Assembly: GCF_030409325.1 (NCBI RefSeq)
Contig: NZ_JAUFPR010000002.1
Span: 992,001-1,056,000 of the forward strand
Source of the DNA: Mucilaginibacter aquaedulcis
GTDB taxonomy: Bacteria > Bacteroidota > Bacteroidia > Sphingobacteriales > Sphingobacteriaceae
Direction: 5' to 3'
DNA length: 64,000 bases
Part shown: in pieces, positions 36,644 to 47,301 of the stretch
Numbering within the stretch: the stretch's first letter is position 1
How the letters are laid out: each line of letters starts with the position of its first letter
The notes under the pieces: model-generated
Seen by the model: only the letters and a program-made list of their open reading frames with translations
Databases searched by the model: none
Told to the model about the DNA's origin: nothing
Made by a program: the position numbers and the translations under genes

Positions 36644-37630
36644 TCAATCCTTATCAACTAACTTATTCAAATCTTCATTATATCTTGGGCCAGTGTTAGG
36701 ATATTTAGCTAACAGATCCTCTATTGCTTTTGCATCTGATGAACTTAGTTCCATATCAACAGCTTTTGCATTTTGCTCCAGGTATTTTCTTTTTTTGGTT
36801 CCTGGAATTGGTATAATATGCTCGCCCTGTGCCAAAACCCAGGCAAGCGCCAGCTGAGCCGCAGTTCCATTTTTACCCGCAGCAATTTCTGCAAATCCCT
36901 GCGTCAACTTGGTATTGTTATCCTGATATTCTTGCTGGTAACGGGGTAATGCCTTACGGAAATCATTATCGGCCAGTGTGCTTACATCTAATGTATTGGT
37001 CATTAGCCCCCTTGCCAACGGACTAAAGGGTACAAAGGAAATACCTAACTCTTTAGTAAGTGGCAATATCATTTCTTCCACATCGCGTGTTAAAACAGAA
37101 TATTCACTTTGCAAAGCACTAATTGGATGAACAGCATGTGCCTTTCTGATAGATGTTGCCGAAGCTTCTGACAAACCTAAATAACGTATTTTACCCTCTG
37201 TAACCAGTTGGGCCATTGCACCTACAGTTTCCTCAATAGGTACGTTTGGATCAACGCGGTGTGCATAATACAGGTCAATTACATCAACGCCTAAACGTTT
37301 TAAGCTTTTTTCTACAGCAATTTTCATATATGCCGGTGATGCATCAAATTGAATACCCTTTTCACCTGGGTTAGATTTAAAGCCAAACTTAGTAGCAATA
37401 AATATTTTATCCCGATGAGCTTTTAGCATTGGGGCTAAAAATTCCTCATTTACACCATTTCCATAAATATCCGCCGTATCCCAAAAATTGATACCCAAAT
37501 CAATGGCCAGCTCTAAGGCAGCAATTGATTCTTTATCATCCGGAGTTCCGTATGCAGAACTCATGGTCATGCAGCCTAATCCTACTGCAGATAGTTTTTC
37601 TTCTGTATTTCCTAATAATCTGTATTTCAT
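36644..37630 (-). CDS. Aldo/keto reductase
   Basis: This is a 328-residue cytoplasmic TIM-barrel oxidoreductase. The catalytic tetrad is visible as Asp51 and Tyr56 (DTADIYG), Lys81 (ATKFGF) and His124 (YYAHRVDP). The NADPH-binding segment is near the C-terminus (IPIPGTKKRKYLEQN). It belongs to the YajO/IolS-like group of reductases acting on aldehydes or ketones, with the physiological substrate unknown. An ArsR-type regulator gene ends 61 bp upstream on the same strand, so the two may form a small operon in which the regulator senses a toxic carbonyl or other stress. Confidence 0.92.
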   Translation of the reverse strand: MKYRLLGNTEEKLSAVGLGCMTMSSAYGTPDDKESIAALELAIDLGINFWDTADIYGNGVNEEFLAPMLKAHRDKIFIATKFGFKSNPGEKGIQFDASPAYMKIAVEKSLKRLGVDVIDLYYAHRVDPNVPIEETVGAMAQLVTEGKIRYLGLSEASATSIRKAHAVHPISALQSEYSVLTRDVEEMILPLTKELGISFVPFSPLARGLMTNTLDVSTLADNDFRKALPRYQQEYQDNNTKLTQGFAEIAAGKNGTAAQLALAWVLAQGEHIIPIPGTKKRKYLEQNAKAVDMELSSSDAKAIEDLLAKYPNTGPRYNEDLNKLVDKD

Positions 37631-37691
37631 TGCATTTTGTATTAATATCTATTTATAAGATATATTGAAAATCAATTACGATCATTCAGTT

Positions 37692-37988
37692 TTAAATTTC
37701 TGACGCAACCACCAAACTCAATTGCTCAAACGCGGCTTCGTTTCTTTTGTAATAGGTCCACTGGCCTTTGCGGATAGAAGTTACCAGACCCGCCCTTTGC
37801 ATAACAGATAAATTTTCAGATATAGTGGATTGAGTCATTCCACTTTTTTTTTGAATTTGACCGACACACACACCTGTAGAAAAAGGTTCCTGTTGTTCAG
37901 GAAAGTAAGCTTCGGGTGTTTTTAACCAGGTTAGTATCTGTAATCTGGTTGGGTTTGATAATGCCTTAAAAACGGCTAAATGATTCAT
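37692..37988 (-). CDS. ArsR-family helix-turn-helix repressor
   Basis: This is a 98-residue winged-helix protein: LAVFKALSNPTRLQILTWL (4-22), recognition helix MTQSTISENLSVMQRAGLV near 51-70, wing RKGQWTYYKRN near 74-84. The metal-sensing CxC motif of classical ArsR proteins is reduced to a single Cys (GVCVGQI), so sensing of arsenite is unlikely and some other cue is probable. Its stop is 61 bp before the aldo/keto reductase start on the same strand. A role in controlling that gene is inference from position. Confidence 0.88.
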   Translation of the reverse strand: MNHLAVFKALSNPTRLQILTWLKTPEAYFPEQQEPFSTGVCVGQIQKKSGMTQSTISENLSVMQRAGLVTSIRKGQWTYYKRNEAAFEQLSLVVASEI

Positions 37989-38108
37989 AGCACAAATTTA
38001 TATCGTTTTTTCCCGATATATCAATTAATTATTTTTCATTACACTTTGTTGACACCTACCTTCTTCCAGATTTCAAAATTCAATAAAAAGCGGAACATGT
38101 AACCAGCT

Positions 38109-39164
38109 TTAAGCTGGCTTATTGATCTTTTTAACATATAATTCATCAACCAGGATCATTACTATGGCCAGTAACGGAACTGCAAGTATAACTCCCAATA
38201 CTCCTGATAACGTACCCATTAATACCTGGGCCAAAATAGTTAGTGCAGGCGGTAGATCTATCATTCTTTTCTGGATAAGCGGAGTTACTATATAGCTTAC
38301 AATAGTTTGGGTAACCACATAGATCAGGGCTACAATAATGGCGGTATTGGTACTGATAGTAAGTGCCAGCAATACCCCAGGAACCATGGCAGCGGCCGAA
38401 CCAAAGTTAGGTATCAATTTAAGCAATCCTGTAAGCAGCGCCAGTACGAGTGCCACAGGAATACTCATTATACCCAAGCCAATGCCTAATAAAATAAATA
38501 CCAGCACCATGGATAGCATCATACCCTTAAGCCAGCCCTTAAGCGCATAACTAATACGATCAATTACACAATGCCCCAATTCTTTCTTATCTTCGGGAAT
38601 CAGCTTTATAATACCATCCTTGTACAAATTAGGACTTGTGGTGAAAAAAATAGCCAGGAACAGGATAATATACAGATCGCCCAGTACACCGAAGCTGGTA
38701 CTGAAAAACTGTTTGGCTGTAGCAAACATCTGATCAGAATTATCATCAGAAAGGTAAGACAGAACTTTATTGCCCAACGTTGTTTCTGATAATTTATGCT
38801 TGGCAGTATTTACCGTTTGGGGTAACGAATCGCTAAGTACTGCTATTTGCTTTGATATTTTAGCTCCCATAAACCAAAACAGCAATGCCAGTATAATGAA
38901 CGAACCACCAACCGAAATGATCATACAGATACGACGTTTCCATTTTGTTTTACGTTCAATCATATCGCCCAAGCCATGAAAATAAACCGAGATTAAGATG
39001 CCGGCCAATACCATCAGCAACACGTTAAAAGCAACGCGTGCAATTAAAATTACAACAACCAATAGGGCTACTATAGCCACGGTGTGCCATACCTTTTGAA
39101 TATAGGTCAGTTCTTTTTCTGTAGGAGTTTCGCTTTCGGCTGTGGGTTTACGATTTGTTGGCAT
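38109..39164 (-). CDS. AI-2E family transporter (PF01594-type)
   Basis: The 351-residue integral membrane protein has seven or eight hydrophobic segments. They include VAIVALLVVVILIARVAFNVLL near 30-50, the long C-terminal pair, and the family's LLTGLLKLIPNFGSAAAMVPG near 240-262 and VTPLIQKRMIDLPPALTILAQVLMG near 295. Members of this family export varied small molecules, and some act as sodium/proton antiporters. A link to autoinducer-2 is only historical. It stands alone on the minus strand. A short dyad (CCAGCT/AGCTGG, 38103-38117) spans its stop codon and may aid termination. Confidence 0.88.
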   Translation of the reverse strand: MPTNRKPTAESETPTEKELTYIQKVWHTVAIVALLVVVILIARVAFNVLLMVLAGILISVYFHGLGDMIERKTKWKRRICMIISVGGSFIILALLFWFMGAKISKQIAVLSDSLPQTVNTAKHKLSETTLGNKVLSYLSDDNSDQMFATAKQFFSTSFGVLGDLYIILFLAIFFTTSPNLYKDGIIKLIPEDKKELGHCVIDRISYALKGWLKGMMLSMVLVFILLGIGLGIMSIPVALVLALLTGLLKLIPNFGSAAAMVPGVLLALTISTNTAIIVALIYVVTQTIVSYIVTPLIQKRMIDLPPALTILAQVLMGTLSGVLGVILAVPLLAIVMILVDELYVKKINKPA

Positions 39165-39260
39165 ATGAAATAGTTACGTTCACATACAGTACAAATAATT
39201 AAACATAAAAGTTTTAGTAAGCACTATGTAACTAATAGAATAGTATTGTTTGAACACGCC

Positions 39261-39578
39261 TTACTTATCTTTCGGGTTATTGTTGTTTGAAAGCAGCGCC
39301 AGCACATCATTTTTTACAGTGTCGGGGATGAGCATAATGCTTTGGGAAACCTGACCTGTAAACCTCTTACCGATTATGGGGTCGCAATAACCTTTCAAAA
39401 TAAAGCAGCCTTTATCATCTTCATACTGAACATGTATACGCAGTTGGGTAAGCAGTTGCATATCGTTATATACAGTGCGGGTGCTGATATGAAACTTTTC
39501 TTTTAAATGATCAACCGTTACAACCTTTTGAGTTTGTAAAACAGTAAGCGTCTCCAAAAGCCTGTCAACCCTGTTCAT
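39261..39578 (-). CDS. Stand-alone HTH_11-type DNA-binding protein
   Basis: This 105-residue protein carries only an N-terminal winged helix-turn-helix (residues 1-60). The segment VDHLKEKFHISTRTVYNDMQLL resembles the first domain of DeoR or WYL-type regulators. The usual effector or WYL domain of about 200 residues is absent, and the C-terminal 40 residues are short and polar (LSNNNNPKDK). No frame continuing a WYL domain was found next to it. It lies 83 bp downstream of the alditol-oxidase-like gene on the same strand. Its target is unknown. Confidence 0.75.
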   Translation of the reverse strand: MNRVDRLLETLTVLQTQKVVTVDHLKEKFHISTRTVYNDMQLLTQLRIHVQYEDDKGCFILKGYCDPIIGKRFTGQVSQSIMLIPDTVKNDVLALLSNNNNPKDK

Positions 39579-39661
39579 TTCATTTGTACCGGTTTTTCAA
39601 TACAAAATTGAACAGGGCGAGTGACAGCAGTATGTCAACTATAAAATTTGATTACGCTATA

Positions 39662-41002
39662 CTAAGCGTAAATTTCATGGCTCAAAAAGTCATTCCTGAA
39701 TTTTCCCTTTGGATCATACTCGGCTACAAGCTTTTTAAAGTCGCCCAGTTTTTCATAGCGCGATTCCAGCACTTTGGGAGCAAGGGTAAATATTTTACCC
39801 CAGTGCGGTCGTGCATTAAACGGCGAAAGCTCTTTTTCAATAAGTGGTAATAGCTTCAATACAGCCTCTGTTTCCTGTTTCCAGGTAAAGTGAATAGTTA
39901 CTGAAGTTTGATTATGGCAGGGACTCATCCATAAATTGTCGGCGGCAATGGTACGGATTTCTGTAATAAATAAATGTGGCCCTATCTGCTTGCCTAAACG
40001 CGCAATGGCTTGTATAGCCTCTACGGCGTGGTGTATCGGCACAAAGTATTCTGATTGCAGTTCTTTACCGCTACTTGGAGTAAAGCCCATTTTAAAGTGC
40101 GGCAAACGTTCATACCATGGCCCCGGCACGCCCATTTGTTCTGTACAGTTTTCGGCAGAGAGCGCTATAATGGGATGAAGATTTTTAGTAGCTGCCTTAG
40201 CTCCATAAAATTCCGGACCGTTTTGCTCTTTATCTGTACCGATTCGGCTTTTTATCCAAACCTCATTAATGCTATCGTGCTGCCAGTCTGTGAACAAGCT
40301 CACACTGTATCCTGCCGAAACTATTTTATCAAAATGCTCCTTTACCTGTGCCATTGGCATATTGGTAAATACGCGCTGTTGCATCATAAAAGTTGGCTCC
40401 ACTTTCAGTGTAACTTTGGTTATTACACCCAAAGCCCCTAAACCCACCACGGCAGCGTTCAACTTTTCGGCATTAGCAGCTTTTGACAGATGTACGATAC
40501 TACCATCAGCAATTACGATCTCCAATGCGGTAACAGCGCTTGAAAGGTTACCGTTCTTTACACCCGAGCCATGCGTTGCCGTGGTAATTGAGCCAGCCAC
40601 CGAAATATGCGGCAAAGAAGCCAGATTATTAAGCGCGAAGCCCTGCTTATGTAAATAAGGCGCAAGCTCACCGTATTTAATGCCCCCTTCTACGGTAACG
40701 GTTTGCGCTTTTTTATCAAGAGTGACTACTTTATTCAGTTCCTTGGTTGACAACAGATTGTCTTTGCTATCAGCAATGCTATTAAAACAATGCCTTGTAC
40801 CCAGGGCTTTAAGCTTGCTATGTTTTTTCACCAGCTGCTGTACTTCCTCAACCGATTTAGGGTAAAACACATTATCTGTACTGTAGGTAAGGTTTCCGGC
40901 CCAGTTTTTCAGGCGTTCGGGCAAAGCCCAGCCTTGAAGTGATGACAATAAAGGAGTGGCCATTAAGGTGGTGCTTAACTGAATAAATGTTTTTCTTCTC
41001 AT
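39662..41002 (-). CDS. FAD-linked alditol/aldonolactone oxidase-like flavoprotein
   Basis: The 446-residue protein begins with a twin-arginine-like leader (MRRKTFIQLSTTLMA). The FAD_binding_4 domain follows (about 40-200), with His71 in LGTRHCFN, the position of the histidyl-FAD linkage in alditol oxidase, and LPHISVAGSITTATHGSG near 130-147. The C-terminal region is D-arabinono-lactone-oxidase-like and includes RPHWGKIFTLAP near 400. Family members oxidise sugar alcohols or aldonolactones and give hydrogen peroxide with oxygen. Export as a folded flavoprotein by Tat is plausible for such an enzyme. The substrate is not determined. Confidence 0.85.
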   Translation of the reverse strand: MRRKTFIQLSTTLMATPLLSSLQGWALPERLKNWAGNLTYSTDNVFYPKSVEEVQQLVKKHSKLKALGTRHCFNSIADSKDNLLSTKELNKVVTLDKKAQTVTVEGGIKYGELAPYLHKQGFALNNLASLPHISVAGSITTATHGSGVKNGNLSSAVTALEIVIADGSIVHLSKAANAEKLNAAVVGLGALGVITKVTLKVEPTFMMQQRVFTNMPMAQVKEHFDKIVSAGYSVSLFTDWQHDSINEVWIKSRIGTDKEQNGPEFYGAKAATKNLHPIIALSAENCTEQMGVPGPWYERLPHFKMGFTPSSGKELQSEYFVPIHHAVEAIQAIARLGKQIGPHLFITEIRTIAADNLWMSPCHNQTSVTIHFTWKQETEAVLKLLPLIEKELSPFNARPHWGKIFTLAPKVLESRYEKLGDFKKLVAEYDPKGKFRNDFLSHEIYA

Positions 41003-41179
41003 AATGCTTTCAGGTTAATACAATGTAGCACTAAAAATTTGAAAATAACAAAAGAAGATTTTGTTTTGAGGTTAACTCATCTTACCCCAAAACAACCAAA
41101 ACTTAATATCACCCAACTAAAACATTTAGAGTTGTCAATGCTTTTATACATAACAATTTAAACCAATAATTATATCGTT

Positions 41180-41707
41180 ATGAAACACGCATTCATTTTT
41201 GGGACAAGTATATTTTTAAGTAACCGAAACACATTGACTGTTAATGATGGTGAGAAAAACACTGAATTTTTAAGGGTGCTTTCCTTTTACAACCACCAAA
41301 AAGGTTCCACAGATCATTTGTTAACTATTGATGCCAACATTACTGATCTGTCAGGCGGAGTGATCAGGATAAGTAATAATCAATTAGAAGAGGGCCCTGC
41401 GAATGTTCATATAGAAACTGAACCCAACCGGGTTTGGGTATTTCAAAAAGGTAACCATGAGCCTTTGTTGGATGTTTACCAACTTAATGAACATGAATTT
41501 CACGGCCTCTCCAGCCATATTCTAAACGAAATTGAGGCACAGCACCCTGATGCTGTAGTACACATTAAAGGCAATTTTAAAGCAAGCGGCGTTCACTTTT
41601 TAATTGAGAATGAAAAGATGTTCGTGAACAATAATGGTTTTGCCAATGGAGTGGAAAACGCACATGACGGCATTATCCTTACGCCAGGCGAAGCCGCAGA
41701 TTATTAA
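41180..41707 (+). CDS. Conserved-looking protein of unknown function, 175 residues
   Basis: I do not recognise this protein. It has no signal peptide beyond a weakly hydrophobic start (MKHAFIFGTSIFLS) and no membrane segment. The sequence is acidic and rich in His and Asn, with alternating beta-like stretches (DHLLTIDANITDLSGGVIRIS, ANVHIETEPNRVWVF) and one helix (HGLSSHILNEIEAQHPDAVVHI). It looks like a compact beta-rich cytoplasmic domain. It is a single gene with a 177-bp region before it, divergent from the flavoprotein gene and convergent with the LOG gene. The clear coding character supports a real gene. Confidence 0.65.
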   Translation: MKHAFIFGTSIFLSNRNTLTVNDGEKNTEFLRVLSFYNHQKGSTDHLLTIDANITDLSGGVIRISNNQLEEGPANVHIETEPNRVWVFQKGNHEPLLDVYQLNEHEFHGLSSHILNEIEAQHPDAVVHIKGNFKASGVHFLIENEKMFVNNNGFANGVENAHDGIILTPGEAADY

Positions 41708-41745
41708 TCAGTGAAAATAAAAGCCGGTAAAGCGTAATCCTTAGT

Positions 41746-42330
41746 TTAAGTCAGATTTTTATCCCTGAACCAAACTTCATCAGGGCTGGCCTTGAAGTTA
41801 TCCATCAGATTTACCAACTCAATTGGATCTCCGGATGTGATAACGAGGTTGCGGTTTACCGGTTTCAATAGTTGATGCTCAACCATTACATCAAGTTGTT
41901 TCAGTAAAAAATCATAAAAACCGTTCACGTTCAGTAACCCTACAGGATGCGCGTGCAAACCGAGTTGCAACCAGGTTAATACCTCAAAAAACTCTTCAAG
42001 AGTACCCAAGCCACCCGGTAAGGTGATTATGCCATCACACAGATCGCTCATTAATTGTTTGCGCTGGTGCATATTTTCAACTATATGCAATTCGGTTAGC
42101 CCGGTGTGGCCTACTTCCTTATCCATTAAAAACTGCGGTATTACGCCTATGGCTTTACCGCCTTTTTGCAGAACAGCATCAGCCAGCAGGCCCATTACCC
42201 CTACTTTACCACCTCCATAAACCAGGCTGATATTCCGGTTTACCATCACTTCGGCCAGTTGTACAACAGCTTGCTTTAACACAGGATCGCCGTTAAAATT
42301 GGCGCCGCAGAACACGCAGATAGATTTCAT
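41746..42330 (-). CDS. LOG-family protein (cytokinin riboside 5'-monophosphate phosphoribohydrolase-like)
   Basis: The ATG at 42330 (MKSICVFCGANFNGDP) is the natural family start, giving 194 residues. An open frame 60 bp upstream is excluded because it runs through a terminator hairpin. The Rossmann-like fold has the LOG signature PGGLGTLEEFFEVLTWLQLG (about 96-116) and SLVYGGGKVGVMGLLAD near 36-52. These enzymes cleave ribose 5-phosphate from nucleoside monophosphates. In bacteria without plants the natural role is nucleotide salvage or unknown. It is probably cytoplasmic and monocistronic. Confidence 0.9.
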   Translation of the reverse strand: MKSICVFCGANFNGDPVLKQAVVQLAEVMVNRNISLVYGGGKVGVMGLLADAVLQKGGKAIGVIPQFLMDKEVGHTGLTELHIVENMHQRKQLMSDLCDGIITLPGGLGTLEEFFEVLTWLQLGLHAHPVGLLNVNGFYDFLLKQLDVMVEHQLLKPVNRNLVITSGDPIELVNLMDNFKASPDEVWFRDKNLT

Positions 42331-42357
42331 GAAACAAATATGTATTACTTTACCTAT

Positions 42358-42398
42358 TAAAACAAATGGCCCGGGATAATCCCGGGCCATTTGTTTTA
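42358..42398. terminator. Strong hairpin spanning the S41 peptidase stop codon
   Basis: Arms of 19 bp (42358-42376 and 42380-42398) with a 3-nt loop contain GGCCCGGGA paired with TCCCGGGCC. The right arm includes the stop codon of the S41 peptidase gene. It ends with a T-rich tract in both directions and sits 28 bp upstream of the LOG start. Confidence 0.8.
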
Positions 42399-43772
42399 AA
42401 TTTTCTTTAACTGTGGGCTAACAGTGATGGTTCCGCTACCTGACAGTGATTTACGTGTGAGCGCTATTACTACGCCCTTTGCATCACGATTGATATAAAC
42501 GCGAGAAACGTTAGGGCCTACGTAACTGTTTAAACCGGTTATTACTAACACATCTGGTTTTACTTCTTTAATTACATAACTTTCAACCGGCTTGCCGGGT
42601 TCAACACGGTTCCAGAGCAAATCGCCTTTAGTATATGTAATTGTTATATTATTTGTGTACTTACCTATAAGCGAACCATATTTACTTTTCATATTTACAG
42701 TTGTGTTACCGGCAATTTTGCTATCGTCAACCAACCATTGTGCAATTTCCTTTTGGGCAGAGTCGGCATCATTTTTTAGCATATCCTCTAAAATGAGCCT
42801 ACGGGTTGCAATCAACGCGTCGTCTTTCCCTGTTTCTATTTCAGGTATAACCCCGGTTCCCTCCCAGCCTACATTACTATTGGGGCCAACAACCATTTTA
42901 AATGGTGTAAATACAACAAGATTACTTTTAAGTGCCACAAAAGTTCCTGCAATACCGGCTCCGGCTGTAGTATCACCCACAAGCGTTGCACGTTTCAGTT
43001 TTTGCATGGCATAAGCAAATCCCTCTGAGGCAGACCCCGTGCCCCTACCTACCAAAATATATACTTTGGCATCTCGCATGTGTTTGCCAGGCGTATAGGC
43101 ATAAGTCCACTCCTGCTCGTCATGTTTGCGATCCTTATAAAAACCGTTAAGATAGTACTGCTCGTTACCAGGATCATAAAAATATGACGCCAGAAAGCGC
43201 CCCATTTGTCCGGTACCACCAGGGTTATGACGTATATCAATAATTATATTTTTACTGTAAGCCGCCATATTCATACTTGCAGCAGCCATTTCAAATGCTT
43301 CCTGCGAGCCATAAAACGGGCCAGGAACATCGATATATGCCGTAGATGTTATTCCATCAATCTCAACCTTTTTAAAGCCATAGTTAGCCTTTCTTTCAGA
43401 ATCATCATCAGCATTACGTTTGCGACCATTACGAGGAGTTGTCAGGTTTTTATAAGTAGCCTCGTTACGCATAACCCGCAAGTGAACATCTTTGTGTGTT
43501 TTACGCAGGTCATCGGTAATTTTTGCGGCAAGCTCGTCTTCCGTTAAACCATTATAACTTCCATTCGCATCATTTTTCAGGAGTACGTCTTTATACTGTG
43601 CGCTAATTTCGGGGAATGGGTAAACTTCAACCAGCTTATCAGCAAGCTTGGTTACTATTTCGTGGCTGTCGGCACTACTTACAGTTTGCGCCTGTAAAGA
43701 TATGCAACCTGTAAAAAAGATGCCTGCCACCATCAATGAGCGGTAAGCAAATGTTAAGAAAATTGTTTTCAT
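42396..43772 (-). CDS. Exported S41-family serine peptidase
   Basis: The 458-residue protein has a signal peptide (about 1-29, ISLQAQ). An N-terminal helical bundle like that of interphotoreceptor-retinoid-binding-protein-type peptidases covers 35-110. The peptidase core follows, with NIIIDIRHNPGG near 175-187 and the nucleophile Ser247 in RGTGSASEGFAY. The oxyanion and acid region is GWEGTGVIPEIE near 310-320. No clear PDZ domain is visible, which fits the S41B tricorn/IRBP-like group. It is probably periplasmic or surface-exposed. A 78-bp gap holding a terminator separates it from guaB. Confidence 0.88.
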   Translation of the reverse strand: MKTIFLTFAYRSLMVAGIFFTGCISLQAQTVSSADSHEIVTKLADKLVEVYPFPEISAQYKDVLLKNDANGSYNGLTEDELAAKITDDLRKTHKDVHLRVMRNEATYKNLTTPRNGRKRNADDDSERKANYGFKKVEIDGITSTAYIDVPGPFYGSQEAFEMAAASMNMAAYSKNIIIDIRHNPGGTGQMGRFLASYFYDPGNEQYYLNGFYKDRKHDEQEWTYAYTPGKHMRDAKVYILVGRGTGSASEGFAYAMQKLKRATLVGDTTAGAGIAGTFVALKSNLVVFTPFKMVVGPNSNVGWEGTGVIPEIETGKDDALIATRRLILEDMLKNDADSAQKEIAQWLVDDSKIAGNTTVNMKSKYGSLIGKYTNNITITYTKGDLLWNRVEPGKPVESYVIKEVKPDVLVITGLNSYVGPNVSRVYINRDAKGVVIALTRKSLSGSGTITVSPQLKKI

Positions 43773-43797
43773 AGGGTGAGTGGGTTTGGTAGTTCAG

Positions 43798-43830
43798 ACA
43801 AAAGGAGCCCAATGAGCTCCTTTTGTTTTA
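43798..43830. terminator. Terminator of guaB
   Basis: Perfect 11-bp arms ACAAAAGGAGC (43798-43808) and GCTCCTTTTGT (43816-43826) surround a 7-nt loop, 25 bp after the guaB stop. Confidence 0.75.
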
Positions 43831-43850
43831 TTATATTTTATCAAAAAAGA

Positions 43851-45329
<1,479 letters not shown>

Positions 45330-45355
45330 TTATTTTGGAGTTATTATTTGCCGGG

Positions 45356-45363
45356 CAAAGGTA
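45356..45363 (-). promoter_or_regulatory. Probable -7 box of the guaB promoter
   Basis: On the minus strand this reads TACCTTTG, an exact TAnnTTTG match, 36 bp upstream of the guaB ATG. No clear TTG sits at the expected upstream spacing. The position would give a short 5' leader. Confidence 0.45.
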
Positions 45364-45539
45364 ATAAATATTTCGGATTTAGAAATTGAGTTTTCGGAAT
45401 TATTTAAAAGCGACCGGAAAATTGCCTTTCTGTGATAATCGATAGTTAATAATAAGACAGTGCGGTTAAAAGTAGCGTATGATTCTTTGCCGGGTTTGAT
45501 TTAAAAAGTATATTTATGCTTATTAAACTAAAAATCGCC

Positions 45540-45929
45540 ATGAAAAAAGTAACCGGTATTGGAGGTATTTTCTTTAAAAGTAAAAACCCTAATCAATTGA
45601 AAGAATGGTATAATCAAAAGCTTGGTTTTGATACCGGAGACTATGGAGCCATGTTTCAGTGGCGGAAAAGCGATAATGCCGATCAGGAAGGAGTTACTGT
45701 CTGGAATCCTTTTCCTGAGAATACTACTTACTTTGATCCTTCAAAAAAGGATTTCATGATGAATTACATTGTAGACGATCTTGTTGAACTGGTAGCTCAA
45801 CTCAAACAAGAGGGCGTTACTATTCTTGACGAGATCACTGCCGATGATTATGGAAAATTTGTACACATACTTGACCCTGAAGGCAACAGCATTGAATTAT
45901 GGGAACCGCCTGCCGATCAGGCCGAATAA
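45540..45929 (+). CDS. VOC/glyoxalase-superfamily protein
   Basis: The start is set at the ATG at 45540 (MKKVTGIGGIFFKSKN), because the eight residues upstream do not look like family sequence. The 129-residue product is one vicinal-oxygen-chelate domain: paired betaalphabeta modules with NQLKEWYNQKLGF, FMMNYIVDDLVELVAQLKQEG and FVHILDPEGNSIELWEP. The last segment carries the usual Glu metal ligand. Many such proteins are lyases or resistance enzymes, and others are of unknown activity. No neighbour gives a clue. It is monocistronic with a terminator downstream. Confidence 0.88.
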   Translation: MKKVTGIGGIFFKSKNPNQLKEWYNQKLGFDTGDYGAMFQWRKSDNADQEGVTVWNPFPENTTYFDPSKKDFMMNYIVDDLVELVAQLKQEGVTILDEITADDYGKFVHILDPEGNSIELWEPPADQAE

Positions 45930-45950
45930 TATATCTGAACTACGATTAAA

Positions 45951-45983
45951 TAGAAAAAGACGCCCCATAGGCGCCTTTTTCTA
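45951..45983. terminator. Terminator between the VOC gene and the M16 pair
   Basis: Arms AGAAAAAGACGCC (45952-45964) and GGCGCCTTTTTCT (45970-45982), one mismatch, surround a 5-nt loop. It serves converging genes on both strands. Confidence 0.75.
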
Positions 45984-46004
45984 TAATTATACTTCTTAAA
46001 AATC

Positions 46005-47282
46005 CTAATACTTCCCTACAATCACTTTATAAAACTGATCAAAGTTCCAATATTTATTGGCCAGTTCCTTTAATCTTTCGGCCGTAATGGTTTTTATTGT
46101 TGAGGTGAATTTATCGTAATAATCGTAGTCGAGCCCGGCAAAATGAATGCTCTTGAATTTATCGGCATGCGAAAAAACATTCTCCAGGCTGCCCAATAAC
46201 GAACCAAGCATAAAATTACGAACTAAAGAAAGCTCTTCCTCAGGCACCAATTCAGTTTTTAAAAGATCTATCTCTTTTTCAATTTCAGTTAAGGTCGCCT
46301 TGCAAACATCAGCACCAACTTCGGTAGCAATAAAGAACGAGCCCCCTTGTTTAAAAGAACCCAGGCCTGAGCCAATACCATAAGTATAACCTTTGTCCTC
46401 ACGAATATTGGCCATTAGTCTTGAACCAAAATAACCGCCTAAAACGGTGTTCAACACTTGCATAGGTTGAAAATCAGGGTGCGTGCGGTTTACAAATGGC
46501 AAACCCATTCTTATGGCCGATTGAAGTGCCTCTGGTTTTTCCGTAAAATAAAACCGATCAGTAGCAGGTTGCAATTCAGGCTGTGTTGTATCGGCCGATA
46601 CCGGGCCATTCTGCCAGTTTTTGTCAAAAGTATCTTTGATGAGCGCTAACGTATCCGGTTCAATTTTACCAGCTACGATTACTGTACAGTTTGCCGGCTG
46701 GTACATTTGTTTGTAATGAGCTAACAGATCATCACGCTGCAGGCTTTTATAGTTATCAAAGCTTGCACCAAGGCCGTAAATCGTATCGCCATAAATGGCT
46801 TTATTAAAATCGCGACGAGCTACCACATCATTTTTTTGCAAGCTCACCTGCAACTTTTGCTGCTGGTTGCGTTTAAATGTTTCCAGTTCTTTATCAGGAA
46901 ATACCGAACCGGTAAGTATATCGGCAATAACAGGCAGCGTATGGTGCAAATGCTTATTTAAACTATACAGTGTAACCTGCGAATTTTCATACCCGTAATC
47001 AACCTGTAAAAAAGCACCGTAAAAGTCAATTTTATCAGCAATTTGAGCTGCCGTTAACTTAGCAGTACCTTCTGTAAGCATGGTATTAACAGCCATGTTT
47101 AGCAGTGGTTTAGCCGCATCAAAACGCAGGTTGCTGAAGATCCACTCAATACGTACCAGTTCCTGATCGCCGGAGTTAAAGCAGTATATATTACAGCCGT
47201 TATCCAGTTGGGTATGCTCTGGTTTAATGAGTTTTATATTATCAATAGCCTTAAATTCAGGGGCTAATTTTCTGTCGATCAT
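46005..47282 (-). CDS. M16-family peptidase subunit lacking the zinc motif
   Basis: The 425-residue protein has the M16B two-domain fold: LDNGCNIYCFNSGDQELVRIEWIF near 26-50 and a second half with GSRLMANIREDKGYTYGIGSG near 300-320. Where active partners have HxxEH, this protein reads LLNMAVNTMLTEGT, so it cannot bind zinc. The R/Y-type substrate-binding motif (REDKGYTYG) is kept. This is the pattern of the non-catalytic subunit of mitochondrial-processing-peptidase-like heterodimers. The active partner gene lies 119 bp upstream on the same strand. No signal peptide is visible. Confidence 0.88.
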   Translation of the reverse strand: MIDRKLAPEFKAIDNIKLIKPEHTQLDNGCNIYCFNSGDQELVRIEWIFSNLRFDAAKPLLNMAVNTMLTEGTAKLTAAQIADKIDFYGAFLQVDYGYENSQVTLYSLNKHLHHTLPVIADILTGSVFPDKELETFKRNQQQKLQVSLQKNDVVARRDFNKAIYGDTIYGLGASFDNYKSLQRDDLLAHYKQMYQPANCTVIVAGKIEPDTLALIKDTFDKNWQNGPVSADTTQPELQPATDRFYFTEKPEALQSAIRMGLPFVNRTHPDFQPMQVLNTVLGGYFGSRLMANIREDKGYTYGIGSGLGSFKQGGSFFIATEVGADVCKATLTEIEKEIDLLKTELVPEEELSLVRNFMLGSLLGSLENVFSHADKFKSIHFAGLDYDYYDKFTSTIKTITAERLKELANKYWNFDQFYKVIVGKY

Positions 47283-47301
47283 AATCGTTTATATTTTTTG
47301 T

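Noticed and set aside
42331..42390. Upstream extension of the LOG-family gene
   Set aside because: It would be translated from inside a 19-bp terminator hairpin, and the family normally starts at the Met at 42330.
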